From: Saprospiraceae bacterium
GTDB taxonomy: Bacteria > Bacteroidota > Bacteroidia > Chitinophagales > Saprospiraceae
DNA: 43,235 nucleotides
Direction of reading: 5' to 3'
Assembly (NCBI GenBank): GCA_030645295.1
Contig: JAUSMG010000348.1
Span: 1 to 43,235 of the forward strand
Below the pieces are notes generated by a model, which had not been told where the DNA came from, ran no database searches, and saw nothing but the letters and a program-made list of their open reading frames with translations. The position numbers and the translations under genes are program-made. Below are positions 17,616-26,489 of this stretch, piece after piece (position 1 is the stretch's first letter; each line of letters starts with the position of its first letter).

Positions 17616-17717
17616 GAATTCCCACGATCTGCAAGCCGGTCAGAAATCTCATTCTGACGTACATTCGCGCATTCAACCGCCGAAGCGTTCTGCGAATAAG
17701 GTTCAATCAAACAGCAC

Positions 17718-19892
17718 ATGAAAAAACTACTGCTCTTACTACTCATCCTTAGCATCATTGAAAGCGTTTCTGCCCAGGGAATGTGGCTACCCTCCTTGCT
17801 GGAAAAACAGAATGAAAAAGAAATGAAATCGCTCGGCCTCAAACTTTCTGCCGACGATATTTACTCCCCCGCCAACCCCAGCATTAAGGATGCTATCTGC
17901 CAGTTTGCCGGTATCTGCACCGGAGAAATGATTTCTCCGGAAGGCCTGCTCCTGACCAATCACCACTGCGGATTTGGCGCCATCCAGCAACTCAGCACAC
18001 TCGAAAGCAATCTCCTCGAAAGTGGCCACTGGGCCAAAGACCGGGCTTCCGAACTGCCTGCAGAAGGCGTGACCGCGATGTTCGTGACCCGAATGGAAGA
18101 TGTGACCATTGTGGCTCTCCAAGGGGTGACGGAAAATATGGGCGAGCGTGACCGCCAATCACAGATCGACAAAAACATCGCCAGCCTGAGGTCCACGACC
18201 AAAAAAGAGAAATGGGAAGACGTGGAAGTTCGTCCGTTCTACAACGGCAACCAATATTATCTTTTCTTAACGCAAACCTTTAAGGATGTGCGTTTTGTGG
18301 GCGCACCGCCCAGCAGCATCGGTAAATTTGGCGCAGATACCGACAACTGGGTTTGGCCGCGGCACACCGGCGATTTTTCCATGTTCCGGGTGTATGCCGA
18401 CAAAGACAATCATCCCGCGCCCTATTCAAAAGACAATGTGCCTTACCGCCCGCGGCACTTTCTACCGATTTCCCTGGACGGCGCAGAGGAGGGCGATTTC
18501 ACGATGGTTTACGGATTTCCGGGTGCAACCAATGAATACCTGACCGAGGAAGGCGTGCGCCTGACGGGCGAGGTGCTCGACCCTGCCAGAGTTGCCATCC
18601 GCGATCGTTCGCTTAAGATCATGGACGGTTTTATGCGCAAGGATCCGGCTGTAAAAATCGCTTATGTGAGCCGTTACGCCAGCATCGCCAATGCCTGGAA
18701 AAAATGGCTGGGAGAAATGCAAGGTTTAAAAACCTACAAGGCCCTCGAGAAAAAGCGCGCATACGAAGCCGAATTTACCCGCCGCCTCGAGCAAAATCCT
18801 GCATGGTACACCCGGTGGAAAAACCTGCTGCCCCGTCTCCGGCAGCTGCATAAAGATATTGAGCCGTATGCCCTGGCACGCGATTATTATTCTGAAACCT
18901 GTCTTCGCAACAATGAAATTCTGGCAACGGCTGCGAACCTAAACAATTGGATAAGCTCCTACGATCCTAAGAACGAAACCGTATTTACCAGCAAACTCAT
19001 GAATGTTAGGGCGGCGATGGAGGATTTTTTCAAAGACTACCGTCCCGAAGTAGATGAGGCAGTGCTGGCTGCCATGCTTGAAATGTTTGGAGAGAACACC
19101 AAGCCCGAATGGGGCGCGAAGGATGTGCAGGGCATGGCTGAACAAGCAGGCGGTTATCCGGCATTGGCAAAGCAGATCATTGGGAACAGCACCATCGCCA
19201 ATCGCGACAAATTCAGGGCGCTTGTAAGCAGCAAAACGCCTGCTGAGATCTATGAGACGCTAAAAAATGACCCGGCCTACAAACTTTGGGATCAATTGCA
19301 GGGCTATTATGCAGCACAGGTACAGCCAAAAATTCAGGAAATTCAACCACAGATCAACTTGCTTCAGCGCCAGTACATGGCAGCACAGATGGAGGTTTTT
19401 AAAGAAACACGCTTTTTCCCGGACGCGAACAGCACGCTGCGCCTCACTTACGGCAAAGTGCGCGGCTTCTCGCCCCGCGATGCCTTGCAATACGAGTACC
19501 AGACCGATCTGGATGGGGTAATGGAAAAATACATTCCCGGCGACTACGAGTTTGATGTGCCACAAAAACTCATAGACCTTTGGAAAGCAAAAGATTATGG
19601 CCAGTATGCTACTGCGGATGGGCGTTTGCCCGTAGCCTGCATTGGCACGAACCATACCACCGGCGGCAACTCCGGTTCACCGGCACTGGATGCAAATGGC
19701 AACCTTATTGGACTTAATTTTGACCGGGTTTGGGAAGGCACCATGAGCGACCTTAATTATGATCCGGCCATTTGCCGCAACATTATGGTGGACGCGCGAT
19801 ACGTGCTTTTCCTGGTGGATAAATTTGGTGGAGCGGGGTATTTGCTGAACGAGATGAAGCTGGTAAAAGGGAAGAAAAAGCGAAAAAAGTGA
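17718..19892 (+). CDS. dpp11: Asp/Glu-specific dipeptidyl-peptidase 11 (peptidase family S46)
   Basis: 724 residues with a signal peptide (1-19, cleaved near VSAQ). S46 enzymes act in the periplasm, removing dipeptides from peptides. Catalytic residues are visible: His in TNHHCG (82-83), Asp219 in HTGDFSMF, Ser652 in GGNSGSPAL. Arg670 in LIGLNFDRVWEG is 18 residues after the catalytic Ser, the spacing of Ser655/Arg673 in Porphyromonas DPP11; this Arg sets Asp/Glu preference, whereas DPP7 has Gly. The substrate call therefore rests on one aligned residue plus family knowledge. The size matches the family (~720). The stop codon runs into a GAACTAT heptamer array. Confidence 0.95.
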   Translation: MKKLLLLLLILSIIESVSAQGMWLPSLLEKQNEKEMKSLGLKLSADDIYSPANPSIKDAICQFAGICTGEMISPEGLLLTNHHCGFGAIQQLSTLESNLLESGHWAKDRASELPAEGVTAMFVTRMEDVTIVALQGVTENMGERDRQSQIDKNIASLRSTTKKEKWEDVEVRPFYNGNQYYLFLTQTFKDVRFVGAPPSSIGKFGADTDNWVWPRHTGDFSMFRVYADKDNHPAPYSKDNVPYRPRHFLPISLDGAEEGDFTMVYGFPGATNEYLTEEGVRLTGEVLDPARVAIRDRSLKIMDGFMRKDPAVKIAYVSRYASIANAWKKWLGEMQGLKTYKALEKKRAYEAEFTRRLEQNPAWYTRWKNLLPRLRQLHKDIEPYALARDYYSETCLRNNEILATAANLNNWISSYDPKNETVFTSKLMNVRAAMEDFFKDYRPEVDEAVLAAMLEMFGENTKPEWGAKDVQGMAEQAGGYPALAKQIIGNSTIANRDKFRALVSSKTPAEIYETLKNDPAYKLWDQLQGYYAAQVQPKIQEIQPQINLLQRQYMAAQMEVFKETRFFPDANSTLRLTYGKVRGFSPRDALQYEYQTDLDGVMEKYIPGDYEFDVPQKLIDLWKAKDYGQYATADGRLPVACIGTNHTTGGNSGSPALDANGNLIGLNFDRVWEGTMSDLNYDPAICRNIMVDARYVLFLVDKFGGAGYLLNEMKLVKGKKKRKK

Positions 19893-19970
19893 ACTATGAA
19901 CTATGAACTATGAACTATGAACTATGAACTATGAACGTGTAGATTCCTTGAAAGCAGGTTCATAGTTCAT
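19891..19970 (+). repeat. GAACTAT heptamer array with inverted tail at the dpp11 3' end
   Basis: Six perfect GAACTAT units plus GAAC (19891-19936), beginning within the dpp11 stop codon. After 21 bases, GTTCATAGTTCAT (19958-19970) is the exact reverse complement of 19924-19936, giving a 13-bp stem. It could end transcription or protect the mRNA 3' end; that is inference. The rest up to 20021 shows nothing recognisable. Confidence 0.85.
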
Positions 19971-20021
19971 GAACAACATAGGCCACATCTCTACCCGTCA
20001 AAGCCTTAGCGGAGTCGGGAT

Positions 20022-20093
20022 TACATTTTCACATTGGCCACATTTTACACATTGACCACATTGACCACATTTTACTAATTGACCACATTTTAA
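20022..20093 (+). repeat. Imperfect ~9-mer (GACCACATT) repeat array before the transferase gene
   Basis: Units of GACCACATT and close variants (GGCCACATT, TTACACATT, TTACTAATT) fill the region and end four bases before the GTG start of the next gene. This is a different unit and period from the heptamers just upstream. Confidence 0.7.
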
Positions 20094-20096
20094 AAA

Positions 20097-20873
20097 GTGA
20101 ACCGACCAACCCTCCCAATCTTTACGAACATCTCGTTCAATCCGAACTACATTGAGGAATACATCCCAATGCAGCCTTTGCATACGATGGTGTTTGACCG
20201 GTTTTGTGAGGATGGATGGACGTATTGGTCGGATCAGATTTTCCGAAGAAATTACTGGGAATGGCGGGGGAGGCCTTGTCGGGTGGTATTGCTGCGCATT
20301 GATTTGCGGAATTTTGAGTTCAGCAAGAGCCAGCGTAAGTGCCTTCGGCGCAATGATGATCTGGTGGTTTTGCGTCGCCCGATCCGCATAGAGCCGATGC
20401 ACGAGATTTTGTTTGAGCGGCACGCAAAAAGGTTCAGGCACAATCGCCCGGAAAGCATCTATGGCTTTTTCAGTGCTTTCAGCAGTTTGATGCCTTGTTA
20501 TGGCATTCAATTCGATGTGTTTAGCGGGGAGCGGCTGGTGGCCACGAGTTATTTCCACATGGGGCGCAAGAGTATGGCAGCGAATTACTGCATTCACGAA
20601 CCTGAAGAATGGAAGCGCGGCCTCGGTACCTTTACGATGTTGAAGGAGATTGAGTTTGCAATAGAGCACAAGCGCCCGTATTACTACCCCGGATTTGTGT
20701 ACGACGTACCGAGCGAGTTTGATTACAAATTGAATTTCAACAATCTTGAATATTTCGATTGGTGGGGCAACTGGTACCCGCTGGGGCGTATGCCGGTGCG
20801 CAACTGGCGCAGTGAATACGAGGTGGCGCCGCCGCTGACGGAGGAGGAAATATCCCAATATCCCAATTTCTAA
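20097..20873 (+). CDS. Arginyl/leucyl-tRNA-protein transferase (Ate/Bpt-like)
   Basis: 258 residues from GTG at 20097; the ATG at 20169 is an alternative start, and the GTG lies right at the end of a repeat tract. Segments typical of the N-end-rule transferases are present: SKSQRKCLRRND, the FERHAKRFR region, RLVATSYFHMGRKSMAANYCIHEP, RGLGTFTMLKEIEFAIEH, YYYPGFVYDVPSEFDYK and NLEYFDWWGNW. These enzymes move an amino acid from charged tRNA to protein N-termini to mark them for ClpAP/ClpS-type degradation. The Cys-rich N-terminal motif of the classical enzymes is missing, so donor and target are uncertain. It precedes the SprB/thioredoxin gene by 119 bases, with no recognised signal between. 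Confidence 0.8.
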   Translation: MNRPTLPIFTNISFNPNYIEEYIPMQPLHTMVFDRFCEDGWTYWSDQIFRRNYWEWRGRPCRVVLLRIDLRNFEFSKSQRKCLRRNDDLVVLRRPIRIEPMHEILFERHAKRFRHNRPESIYGFFSAFSSLMPCYGIQFDVFSGERLVATSYFHMGRKSMAANYCIHEPEEWKRGLGTFTMLKEIEFAIEHKRPYYYPGFVYDVPSEFDYKLNFNNLEYFDWWGNWYPLGRMPVRNWRSEYEVAPPLTEEEISQYPNF

Positions 20874-20992
20874 ATCTGTCGCCTATCCTCCATTCCCACG
20901 AAATAATGTATAATAAAATAGGAATCCACCGAGGAATTGTATTTTTCGCCCTTTATTTTTCATTCAACACCACCTTTCTTGTTCTATTGCCT

Positions 20993-23900
20993 ATGAAAAA
21001 GCAACTTTTACTCCTTATGTTTGTCATGATGGGTTGGACTTCGGCGTACGCACAAATCCCCGATGGGAGCACTGCACCTGATTTTACGGCCACGGACCTT
21101 AACGGAGGTTCCCATCATCTTTACAGCTTATTGGATTCGGGTTATACCGTCTTTTTGGATGTGTCGGCCACCTGGTGCGGCCCCTGCTGGAATTACCACA
21201 ACTCCGGGGCACTGGAGCAACTTTATGACGATTATGGCCCCAATGGCACCAATGAGGTCAGGGTGTTTTTTGCTGAAGGCGACGCTTCAACCAACTTGGC
21301 CTGTCTTTATGGCCCAGCGGGTTGTGTAGGAGGTACTCAAGGGAACTGGGTAGCAGGCACACCTTACCCCATTCTACATGCCCAAGGCCCAAGCATTGGA
21401 AATTCTTACCAGATATCTTATTATCCCACCATTTTTGCCATTTGTCCCTGGGACAAAAAAGTGTACGAGGCAGGGCAATTGCCAACTTCCGGACTATATG
21501 ACTTCCATTTATCCCATTGCGGGCCACCGGTATTGCTGATCGAATCCACCAGTGTTACCAAAATAAAATGCCATGGTACCAACACGGGAGCGATTGACAT
21601 CACGCCCAGTGGTGGCGTACCGCCCTATACTTACAATTGGAGCAATGGCGCTACCACGCAGGACATAAGCAATGTTGCTGCAGGCACCTATACCGTCACA
21701 GTCTCAGGGCGAATTGGCACTGTTGGTATTTCTGATCCTATCGAAGTAGAAGGCCCGGCTGCGCCACTTTCACTGACGCTAGAAAGCACTACTCCTGTTG
21801 GCTGCAATGGCATCCTGGGCACTGCTACTGTGGCAGCTGCCGGGGGATGGAGTGACAACTATACTTACAATTGGCAGAACGGCCAATTTGGAGAGACCGC
21901 CATCAACCTTAATGCAGGGAATCACATCGTCAGCGTAACGGACGACAACAATTGCAAAGTGAGCATTACCGTAAACATGGCACCTGCCGTGTATCCCACG
22001 GCCTCTGTTGCAACGCCAGGTACCATTACCTGTAGTCAACCCGCAATACAACTCAATGGGACAGGTTCCAGTTCCGGACCTGATATTTCTTATCAATGGT
22101 TTGCTGGTGGCGGAGGCAATATTGTCTCGGGTGCGACTAGCACCACACCGATTGTGGATGCCGCTGGAACCTATACCCTGCAAGTCACGAATATCATAAC
22201 CACTTGTGCCGCTTTCGCCAGCAAAGCCGTGAGCGCCGATCTCGATCCGCCGACCGCTAATGCTGGGCCTTCTCAAAACATCTCCTGTACTGTGCCGGAA
22301 GCCACGCTGCAAGGAACGGGCTCATCGGGCTCAAACTTTAGCTATCTTTGGACGGCTGCCAATGGTGGCAATATCGTTAGCGGCAGCACGACACTCAATC
22401 CAGTGGTAAACGGGGTTGGTGATTACACCCTGAAAATAACCAATAGCACCAATGGTTGCACACAAACCTCTACCACCAATGTGACCGGCACCCCTAAACC
22501 CAGCTTAACCACCACCAGCGGGACACTCAATTGTGTGGTGTCCGCTATTAATCTTACCACCACAACCAATGCCGCCAGCCCCACTTTTGCCTGGACCGGC
22601 CCCAACGGTTATTCCTCCTCTCTGCAGAGCCCAACGGTGAACGTTTCTGGTACATACAATGTCGTCGTTACAGACAGCATCACCACCTGCACCAGCACGG
22701 CTACAGCCAATGTGACGTCCAACACCAATGCACCTGGTGCATCGGCCATGGGCAATACCTTGACTTGTGTCGTCAACAGCGTGGTCATCATGGGTTCAAC
22801 ACCCGATACGACCGCATCTTTTGCCTGGACAGGCCCTAATAATTTCAGTTCCAGTCTACAAAACCCAACGGTGGGTGAGGCTGGCAACTACAATCTGGTG
22901 GTCACAGATACCATAAACGGATGCACTTCTACGGCTTCGGCAGCGGTTGTGCTGAACATAACACCGCCTGTTGCATCGGCGATCGCAGCCGGCAATTTGA
23001 ATTGCAACACGTCCCAGATACAACTCAACGGCACGGGCTCATCACAAGGCGCGAACATCACTTACGCATGGACAGCCAACAATGGCGGTCACATCGTTTC
23101 CGGTGCAAACACCCAAACCCCGCTCGTGGATTCAATAGGCACGTACTCCATTTTGGTTTCAAACGTGGATAATGGTTGCACCCAAACGGCTTCAGCCAAT
23201 GTAATGCAAAGTCCAACGGTTTCTTCAGCCATAGCCGCGCAGTCCAATGTGCGCTGCAATGGCGCGGCCAATGGCCAGGCTACTGCAGCTGGTGGAGGTG
23301 GCAATGGTAATTACACCTATGTCTGGAGCAACGGCAGTAGTACGGCTACCATTTCCGGCCTCGGGGCAGGCAATTACATAGTAGTAGTGACCGATGGCGA
23401 AAATTGCTCGGCCACAACTTCTGTCGCGATCACTCAACCCAATATTTTGTCTGCCAACGCCAATGCTACCGCACAATCGGCTTTTGGCCAAAATGATGGA
23501 ACGGCTACTGTCAACCCAAGCGGTGGTACCGCAGGGTACACCTATGTTTGGGACAATGGCGGTATCGCACAAACCATTACAGACCTGGCTCCTGGAAATT
23601 ACAGCGTAGTAGTGACGGATGCCAATGGCTGCACTGCGGTGCAAACGGTGACGGTCAATGCTTTCAACTGTATTCTTTCCGCCAACATTTCAGGGGTCAA
23701 TGTGGTTTGCAACGGCGCCAGCAATGGCTCGGCAGAAGTGCTGGTCACCGCCGGAGCAGATCCCACCACGTTTATCTGGAGCAATGGCGCAACCACCGCT
23801 TCAGTGGGTAATCTCACCGCGGGACTTTATACAGTCAATGTCACCGACGGCAACAATTGTCCGGCATCCCTGAGCATCAGCATTACGGAGCCAGCGCTGT

Positions 23901-25567
23901 TGGATGCCAACATAAGTTCCACCGCTGAATCGGCCCTGGGCGCAAACGATGGTACCGCTTCTGCCAATCCGACGGGCGGAACTGGAGCATACGCCTACGC
24001 CTGGAGCAATGGCGGGTTTACACAAACCATCACAGGGCTAAGTCCCGGAACCTATACAGTGGTCGTTACGGATGAAAAAGGCTGTACTTCCGAGCAAACG
24101 GTGGAAGTATCCTCCTTCCTCTGCGCCATTTCTTCACAGAATACCATTTTGAACGTGACCTGTGCGGGGGCTGCCAACGGTTCAGTTACCGTGTCCCTCA
24201 CGGGTGGCACCGCGCCGTTTAGTTACGCCTGGAGCAATGGAGGAACCTCCGCCACCATTGCTAACCTTTCTGGCGGTATCTACACGGTAAATGTATCGGA
24301 TGCGAATGGCTGCGATTTCAGTACCGAAGCTTCCGTCGCTGAGCCGGCTCCTTACTCGCCCTGGGATATTCAAACGGTCAACCCACTTTGTCCCAATGAT
24401 GCAACGGGTTCAGCTACCGCTTCTATTACCGGTGGCACCGAGCCATACAGCTTCCTTTGGAGCAATGGCGCTACAGGCAATTCGCTTGCCAACGTACCGT
24501 CAGGCAATTACAATGTGGAGGTCACCGATGCAAACGGATGTAAATCCAGCACCTCGGTATCGCTTACTTCCTCCGATAATGAAGCGCCAACGATTACGGC
24601 TCAAAACGCAACCCTGGCCCTCAGCAATAATGGTACGGTGCAAGTGACGCTCGCTGCTTTAAATACCCAATTCAGCGACAACTGCGGTATTTCCAGTACG
24701 AGTATCAGCCCGCAAAATTTTAATTGTCAGCAACTTGGCGGACAAACCGTAACCTTGATCGTGACGGATCTTTCGGGCAATACGTCCACTGCAACAGCGC
24801 TGGTAACCGTGATAGATAACATAGTTCCAGTGCTGACGTGCCCGGCGAATATGGTGGTCTGCTCTTACAATAACGTGGTGAACTACGGATCGCCGGTGGC
24901 AGAAGACAACTGTTTGCTCGCCGGTAACGGCCACTGGGATATTGATGGCCCATCGAGTGGCTCAATGTTCCCTGAAGGCGTAACTAAGGTGACCTATACC
25001 TACACGGACGCCAGTGGCAACGCAGGTACCTGCTCTTTTGATGTTACGGTGACCAGCGCAGTGCTTTTCACCGATATAAATGTGAACAACGACGTCAACG
25101 GTCAGCAAGTAGGCTCCATTGATATCACGGTAGATGGCGGCGCAGGCCCTTATCTCTTTGAATGGATCGACGAGAACGGCAATATCGTAGGCAATACAGA
25201 AGATGTGGAAGGCCTTGGTGAAGGCAGTTATCGCGTTCAGATCACCGACGCAAATGGTTGCGTTTATACTGAAACGGACATCAAATTGCAGAATACCAGC
25301 AGTGTAAAAGAACCAACCTGGCTTACCGGGGTCAGCCTCCAGCCCAACCCAACCAATGGCATTACAAATGTCATATTCAGTCTTCCGGTGGCTTCCACTT
25401 TGGAGATCACGGTGATTGACGCGACGGGCCGTATTCTATTTACCGACATCAGCGAACAGGAAAGTATGGTCAGAATTGACTGCACTAATCTGCCTGGCGG
25501 GGTATATACACTTCGCTTCCGCACTGGATATGAAGTGGGTGTTCGGAAGTTGGTGGTGAACAAGTAA
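20993..25567 (+). CDS. Secreted thioredoxin-fold/SprB-repeat protein with T9SS sorting domain
   Basis: 1524 residues from the ATG at 20993, where a clear signal peptide begins (MKKQLLLLMFVMMGWTSAYAQ, 1-21); an upstream frame to 20906 is not preferred. Residues ~25-195 are a TlpA/AhpC-like thioredoxin fold with W61-C-G-P-C65. Then come one SprB repeat, Ig/PKD-like modules with CxxxxIxLNGTGSS motifs, six consecutive SprB repeats (GGTxxYxYxWSNG...GxYxVxVTDxNGC), an HYR module, another SprB-like repeat, and a sorting domain (LQPNPTNGITNV...GVYTLRF). T9SS cargo with SprB repeats acts at the cell surface in adhesion or gliding. A redox-active CxxC at the tip of such a protein is unusual; its function is not known. 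Confidence 0.93.
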   Translation: MKKQLLLLMFVMMGWTSAYAQIPDGSTAPDFTATDLNGGSHHLYSLLDSGYTVFLDVSATWCGPCWNYHNSGALEQLYDDYGPNGTNEVRVFFAEGDASTNLACLYGPAGCVGGTQGNWVAGTPYPILHAQGPSIGNSYQISYYPTIFAICPWDKKVYEAGQLPTSGLYDFHLSHCGPPVLLIESTSVTKIKCHGTNTGAIDITPSGGVPPYTYNWSNGATTQDISNVAAGTYTVTVSGRIGTVGISDPIEVEGPAAPLSLTLESTTPVGCNGILGTATVAAAGGWSDNYTYNWQNGQFGETAINLNAGNHIVSVTDDNNCKVSITVNMAPAVYPTASVATPGTITCSQPAIQLNGTGSSSGPDISYQWFAGGGGNIVSGATSTTPIVDAAGTYTLQVTNIITTCAAFASKAVSADLDPPTANAGPSQNISCTVPEATLQGTGSSGSNFSYLWTAANGGNIVSGSTTLNPVVNGVGDYTLKITNSTNGCTQTSTTNVTGTPKPSLTTTSGTLNCVVSAINLTTTTNAASPTFAWTGPNGYSSSLQSPTVNVSGTYNVVVTDSITTCTSTATANVTSNTNAPGASAMGNTLTCVVNSVVIMGSTPDTTASFAWTGPNNFSSSLQNPTVGEAGNYNLVVTDTINGCTSTASAAVVLNITPPVASAIAAGNLNCNTSQIQLNGTGSSQGANITYAWTANNGGHIVSGANTQTPLVDSIGTYSILVSNVDNGCTQTASANVMQSPTVSSAIAAQSNVRCNGAANGQATAAGGGGNGNYTYVWSNGSSTATISGLGAGNYIVVVTDGENCSATTSVAITQPNILSANANATAQSAFGQNDGTATVNPSGGTAGYTYVWDNGGIAQTITDLAPGNYSVVVTDANGCTAVQTVTVNAFNCILSANISGVNVVCNGASNGSAEVLVTAGADPTTFIWSNGATTASVGNLTAGLYTVNVTDGNNCPASLSISITEPALLDANISSTAESALGANDGTASANPTGGTGAYAYAWSNGGFTQTITGLSPGTYTVVVTDEKGCTSEQTVEVSSFLCAISSQNTILNVTCAGAANGSVTVSLTGGTAPFSYAWSNGGTSATIANLSGGIYTVNVSDANGCDFSTEASVAEPAPYSPWDIQTVNPLCPNDATGSATASITGGTEPYSFLWSNGATGNSLANVPSGNYNVEVTDANGCKSSTSVSLTSSDNEAPTITAQNATLALSNNGTVQVTLAALNTQFSDNCGISSTSISPQNFNCQQLGGQTVTLIVTDLSGNTSTATALVTVIDNIVPVLTCPANMVVCSYNNVVNYGSPVAEDNCLLAGNGHWDIDGPSSGSMFPEGVTKVTYTYTDASGNAGTCSFDVTVTSAVLFTDINVNNDVNGQQVGSIDITVDGGAGPYLFEWIDENGNIVGNTEDVEGLGEGSYRVQITDANGCVYTETDIKLQNTSSVKEPTWLTGVSLQPNPTNGITNVIFSLPVASTLEITVIDATGRILFTDISEQESMVRIDCTNLPGGVYTLRFRTGYEVGVRKLVVNK

Positions 25568-25588
25568 CAAGTTGAAAGTTACAAGTGA
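25568..25588 (+). repeat. Short heptamer tract at the SprB-protein gene stop
   Basis: Three 7-mers (CAAGTTG, AAAGTTA, CAAGTGA) start immediately after the TAA and run up to the terminator hairpin. They are related to the AACTTG-type units at 16338-16458. Confidence 0.5.
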
Positions 25589-25593
25589 CAAGC

Positions 25594-25630
25594 GCCCGCT
25601 CAGAGTGAATCTGAGCGGGCACTTTGCTTT
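25594..25630. terminator. Strong terminator hairpin between convergent genes
   Basis: GCCCGCTCAGA (25594-25604) pairs perfectly with 25610-25620 over a 5-nt loop, then ACTTTGCTTTATT. It lies between the SprB-protein gene and the convergent RAYT gene, so it may serve both. It could also be a transposase-related palindrome, but the T-rich tail favours a terminator. Confidence 0.8.
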
Positions 25631-26312
25631 ATTCGAGGCAATAAACCGCGAGCTCCGACTTCAAGGGACTATGGAGAATGTACTCGGCTATCTTTTCAAA
25701 CTCGGCATTATCGTGAACCCGAAAATCAAAAGTCTGTTCGTGCCAGAATTTCCCTTCCATTTTCACGGTTCCATTATGACTATGTTTTTGAAATGTATTA
25801 GGGTCAATGTGCTCTCCTAATTGTTGCAATGCCTTTTTTAAAGGTGCTTCCGTGGCATTTTGAATTTTCCAGACAATATCGCGCAAAGGTTGGTACCGAT
25901 AGCTTTCGAGATCATCCAAGGTTGGCGCTTCGGAAAGTGTTCTGTGCAAATCGAACAGCAAATGGACGTGGTTGGGAAGGATGGAATAACTCAACAGTGT
26001 ATAATCCAAACCATCGCGACTAAGTATTTCATCCGCAACAATTTTGGCCAAAGCAGGTTCGCGAAGATGGTCGTGTCCATATTTTTCCAAATCCAACGCA
26101 TTGTCGAAGCGGGCGAAAAGGCGTTTGCGGGCTTGCCGCAATTGCGCTGTTTGATCAGGCTGTTGGGCGAATTTGACCTGTATGCTGTAGTATTGAAGTG
26201 CAAGGTTTAGTCCAAAGCTCTTTGGCAGTGCATCCCGCATCCGCAGGGTTACAAAGAAAACGCCATCAAACGAGGTGGGTAATGAATGGGTAGTACACTT
26301 GGAGGAATACAT
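25629..26312 (-). CDS. REP-associated tyrosine transposase-like protein (RAYT, Y1_Tnp superfamily)
   Basis: 227 residues from ATG at 26312 (a TTG at 26339 would add nine residues). The HUH motif is ILPNHVHLLF (H115, H117) and the C-terminal FWHEQTFDFRVHDNAEFEKIAEYILHSPLKSELA matches the RAYT signature. RAYTs are domesticated single-strand transposases thought to spread REP palindromes. Where the catalytic Tyr is expected, the sequence reads WKIQNATEAP without Tyr; Y138/Y140 lie just before. It is a single-copy gene without visible left/right IS ends. Palindromes at 17583, 27092 and 39515 are candidate partners. Confidence 0.85.
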   Translation of the reverse strand: MYSSKCTTHSLPTSFDGVFFVTLRMRDALPKSFGLNLALQYYSIQVKFAQQPDQTAQLRQARKRLFARFDNALDLEKYGHDHLREPALAKIVADEILSRDGLDYTLLSYSILPNHVHLLFDLHRTLSEAPTLDDLESYRYQPLRDIVWKIQNATEAPLKKALQQLGEHIDPNTFQKHSHNGTVKMEGKFWHEQTFDFRVHDNAEFEKIAEYILHSPLKSELAVYCLE

Positions 26313-26461
26313 TTGGTGTGGGCATGGTTTTGTATTCAAAAATAAGGGAAAAGTGGGAGATTTCTATCTTAGTTTTCAACCATAACTTGGCTGCAAAAAA
26401 TGCTTGGCAAGTGAGCGAAATCGCAGCGTCACAAAAAGCGAATAAATTTACTTTTTTTGCC

Positions 26462-26469
26462 TAATTTTG
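26462..26469 (+). promoter_or_regulatory. Candidate -7 element of the DUF433 gene
   Basis: TAATTTTG matches TAnnTTTG and lies 20 bases before the ATG at 26490. No -33 TTG at proper spacing is seen. Confidence 0.33.
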
Positions 26470-26489
26470 TTTTCACAATTCTGAAGCTA

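Noticed and set aside
20906-20992. Longer start of the thioredoxin/SprB protein.
   Set aside because: The signal peptide begins at the ATG at 20993; the upstream codons add a second, unneeded hydrophobic segment.
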